Shown piece by piece: positions 62,891 through 64,000 of a stretch of 64,000 nucleotides of DNA (positions are counted from its first letter, which is position 1; each line of letters opens with the position of its first letter). Location of the stretch: assembly GCF_900114115.1 (NCBI RefSeq), contig NZ_FORX01000008.1, positions 1 to 64,000 on the forward strand, in the 5' to 3' direction. This DNA comes from Desulfomicrobium apsheronum (GTDB lineage Bacteria; Desulfobacterota; Desulfovibrionia; Desulfovibrionales; Desulfomicrobiaceae). Both the position numbers and the translations under genes were made by a program. The notes under the pieces are model-generated. The model was given only the letters and a program-made list of their open reading frames with translations, was not told the origin of the DNA and searched no databases.

Positions 62891-64000
62891 ATGGCCAAGG
62901 AAAGAGAAATCCAGGATCTGAGTCCCTGGGAAGACGCTCAGAAAATGATCGCCAAGGCCGGACGCGAGGGAGTGAACCTCATCTGGGACCGGCTGAAAGA
63001 CCAGACGCCCCACTGCACTTTCTGCGAACAGGGGCTGAGCTGCAGCAAATGCGTCATGGGCCCCTGCCGCATCAACCCCAACGGCGGGCCCAAGAAGAAA
63101 TACGGCGTGTGCGGCGCCGACGGCGACCTGACCGTGGCCCGCAACTTCGGCCGTTTCGTGGCCGCCGGCGCGGCAGCGCACTCGGATCACGGACGCGACC
63201 TGCTGGAGACGCTGGCCGCCATCGGCGACGGCAAGACCACGGACTACGGCATCCGCGACGAGGCCAAGCTCGAACGCATCTGCACGGAACTGGGCATCGA
63301 GGTCGAAGGGCTCTCGGTGCGCGAACGGGCCAAGGCCCTGGCCGACCTTTTCTTCGAGGACTACGGCTGCCGCTCCCACAACGTGGCCTTCAGCGGCCGC
63401 GCCCCGCAGAAGCGCAAGAACATCTGGGCGCGTACCGGATGTTCGCCACGCGGCATCGACCGTGAATGCGTGGAGATGCTGCACCGCACGCACATGGGCG
63501 TGGACTGCGACCCGGTCTCCATCTGCCTGCATGCCAGCCGCACGGCCCTGGCCGACGGTTGGGGCGGGTCCATGATCGCCACCGAGGTCTCGGACATCAT
63601 CTTCGGCACGCCAAAGCCCGTCAAATCCTTGGTCAACCTGGGCGTTCTCAAGGAGGATCAAGTCAATATCCTGGTCCATGGCCACAGCCCCATCGTCTCG
63701 GAGATGATCCTGGCCGCTGCGCGCGAGCCCGAAATCCTGGCCAAGGCCAAGGCGGAAGGCGCGGCCGGCATCAACATCGCGGGCCTGTGCTGCACGGGCA
63801 ACGAACTGCTCATGCGCCAGGGCGTGCCCATGGCCGGGAACCACCTCATGACCGAGCTGGCCATCGTCACCGGCGCCGTGGAGATGGTCATCGTGGATTA
63901 CCAGTGCATCATGCCGAGCCTGGTCAACGTGGCCGGCTGCTACCACACCAAGTTCGTATCCACCTCGGACAAGGCCAAGTTCCCCGGCGGCATCCACATG
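62891..64000 (+). CDS. cooS: Anaerobic carbon monoxide dehydrogenase CooS (3' end outside window)
   Basis: 370 codons are visible and the frame is open at the window end (full CooS is about 630). AAAGGAGG stands 6 nt before ATG 62891. The B/D cluster cysteines are in HCTFCEQGLSCSKCVMGPCR, and the C-cluster region includes SICLHASR and LCCTGNE. It oxidises CO to CO2 at a Ni-Fe-S site in the cytoplasm. The upstream operator suggests CO-dependent induction. Downstream partners (cooF, cooC) would lie beyond the edge. Confidence 0.95.
   Translation, partial: MAKEREIQDLSPWEDAQKMIAKAGREGVNLIWDRLKDQTPHCTFCEQGLSCSKCVMGPCRINPNGGPKKKYGVCGADGDLTVARNFGRFVAAGAAAHSDHGRDLLETLAAIGDGKTTDYGIRDEAKLERICTELGIEVEGLSVRERAKALADLFFEDYGCRSHNVAFSGRAPQKRKNIWARTGCSPRGIDRECVEMLHRTHMGVDCDPVSICLHASRTALADGWGGSMIATEVSDIIFGTPKPVKSLVNLGVLKEDQVNILVHGHSPIVSEMILAAAREPEILAKAKAEGAAGINIAGLCCTGNELLMRQGVPMAGNHLMTELAIVTGAVEMVIVDYQCIMPSLVNVAGCYHTKFVSTSDKAKFPGGIHM

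Noticed and set aside
1-64000. CRISPR array
   Set aside because: No regularly spaced short repeats with unique spacers; the 270-bp array at 45.5 kb has a different structure.

Overview
The window reads as a chromosomal segment of a GC-rich sulfate-reducing deltaproteobacterium, most likely a Desulfovibrionales member such as Desulfomicrobium or a close relative. This is inferred from a selenocysteine-containing two-subunit periplasmic formate dehydrogenase, an anaerobic CO dehydrogenase behind a CooA-type operator, heavy molybdopterin/formate-dehydrogenase maturation content, a liv/paaK operon and several multidomain sensor kinases. No species-level proof is possible from sequence alone.

Layout. 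1-0.7 kb: two abutting transposase remnants. 1.1-7.2 kb (minus): livKHMGF-paaK, a branched-chain/aromatic substrate ABC importer with an aryl-CoA ligase. 7.3-17 kb (minus): rpsT, glyS, glyQ, recO, a RodZ-like membrane protein, a parvulin-type isomerase and mfd. 17.3-17.7 kb: a small acidic protein and tRNA-Gly(UCC). 17.9-23.6 kb: molybdenum cofactor block, with two moeA paralogues (one fused to a periplasmic-binding-like domain), a ModE-like HTH regulator, fdhE and mobA. 23.6-30.6 kb (minus): a tightly overlapping seven-gene cluster (substrate-binding lipoprotein, sensor kinase with a cysteine cluster, receiver-STAS protein, thioredoxin-like protein, GAF-rhodanese protein, MauE-like membrane protein, lipoprotein) that looks like a periplasmic/redox sensing system. 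30.8-35.9 kb: an IS1595-like transposase with doubtful catalytic residues, then fdnG (in-frame UGA at 32574) and its iron-sulfur subunit. 35.9-45.4 kb: map, a frameshifted HMA copper-chaperone gene, small proteins, cobH, a cytoplasmic hybrid kinase, a UPF0173 hydrolase, a lone trpB behind an attenuator-like terminator, a cupin and an RluA-type pseudouridine synthase. 45.5-46.2 kb: a tandem repeat array. 46.3-51.9 kb: rhodanese, queDECF, pirin and a universal stress protein. 52-62.7 kb (minus): dxs, ispA, xseB, an M23 peptidase and xseA; then a DUF1016/PDDEXK nuclease gene bracketed by a 57-bp duplication of the xseA 5' end; then proS, an ADP-ribosylglycohydrolase and ispG. 62.9 kb to the end: cooS, truncated by the window edge.

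The most novel-looking signals are: (i) a 175-nt nested-stem element in three intergenic copies (22.75, 45.73 and 46.00 kb), whose outer and inner stems differ in sequence but stay fully paired, with conserved internal-loop strands, suggesting a structured RNA or mobile RNA/DNA element; (ii) the DUF1016 gene inserted at xseA with a 57-bp perfect duplication of the xseA start and a translationally coupled hybrid mini-ORF; (iii) an exact CooA-type operator (TGTCA-N6-CGACA) placed correctly over a cooS promoter; (iv) the attenuator-like leader of trpB.

Functionally, molybdenum-cofactor synthesis (moeA, mobA), FdhE maturation and the Sec-dependent formate dehydrogenase form one theme, C1 energy metabolism, joined by CooS. 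Most of the rest is housekeeping (translation, repair, isoprenoid and queuosine synthesis).
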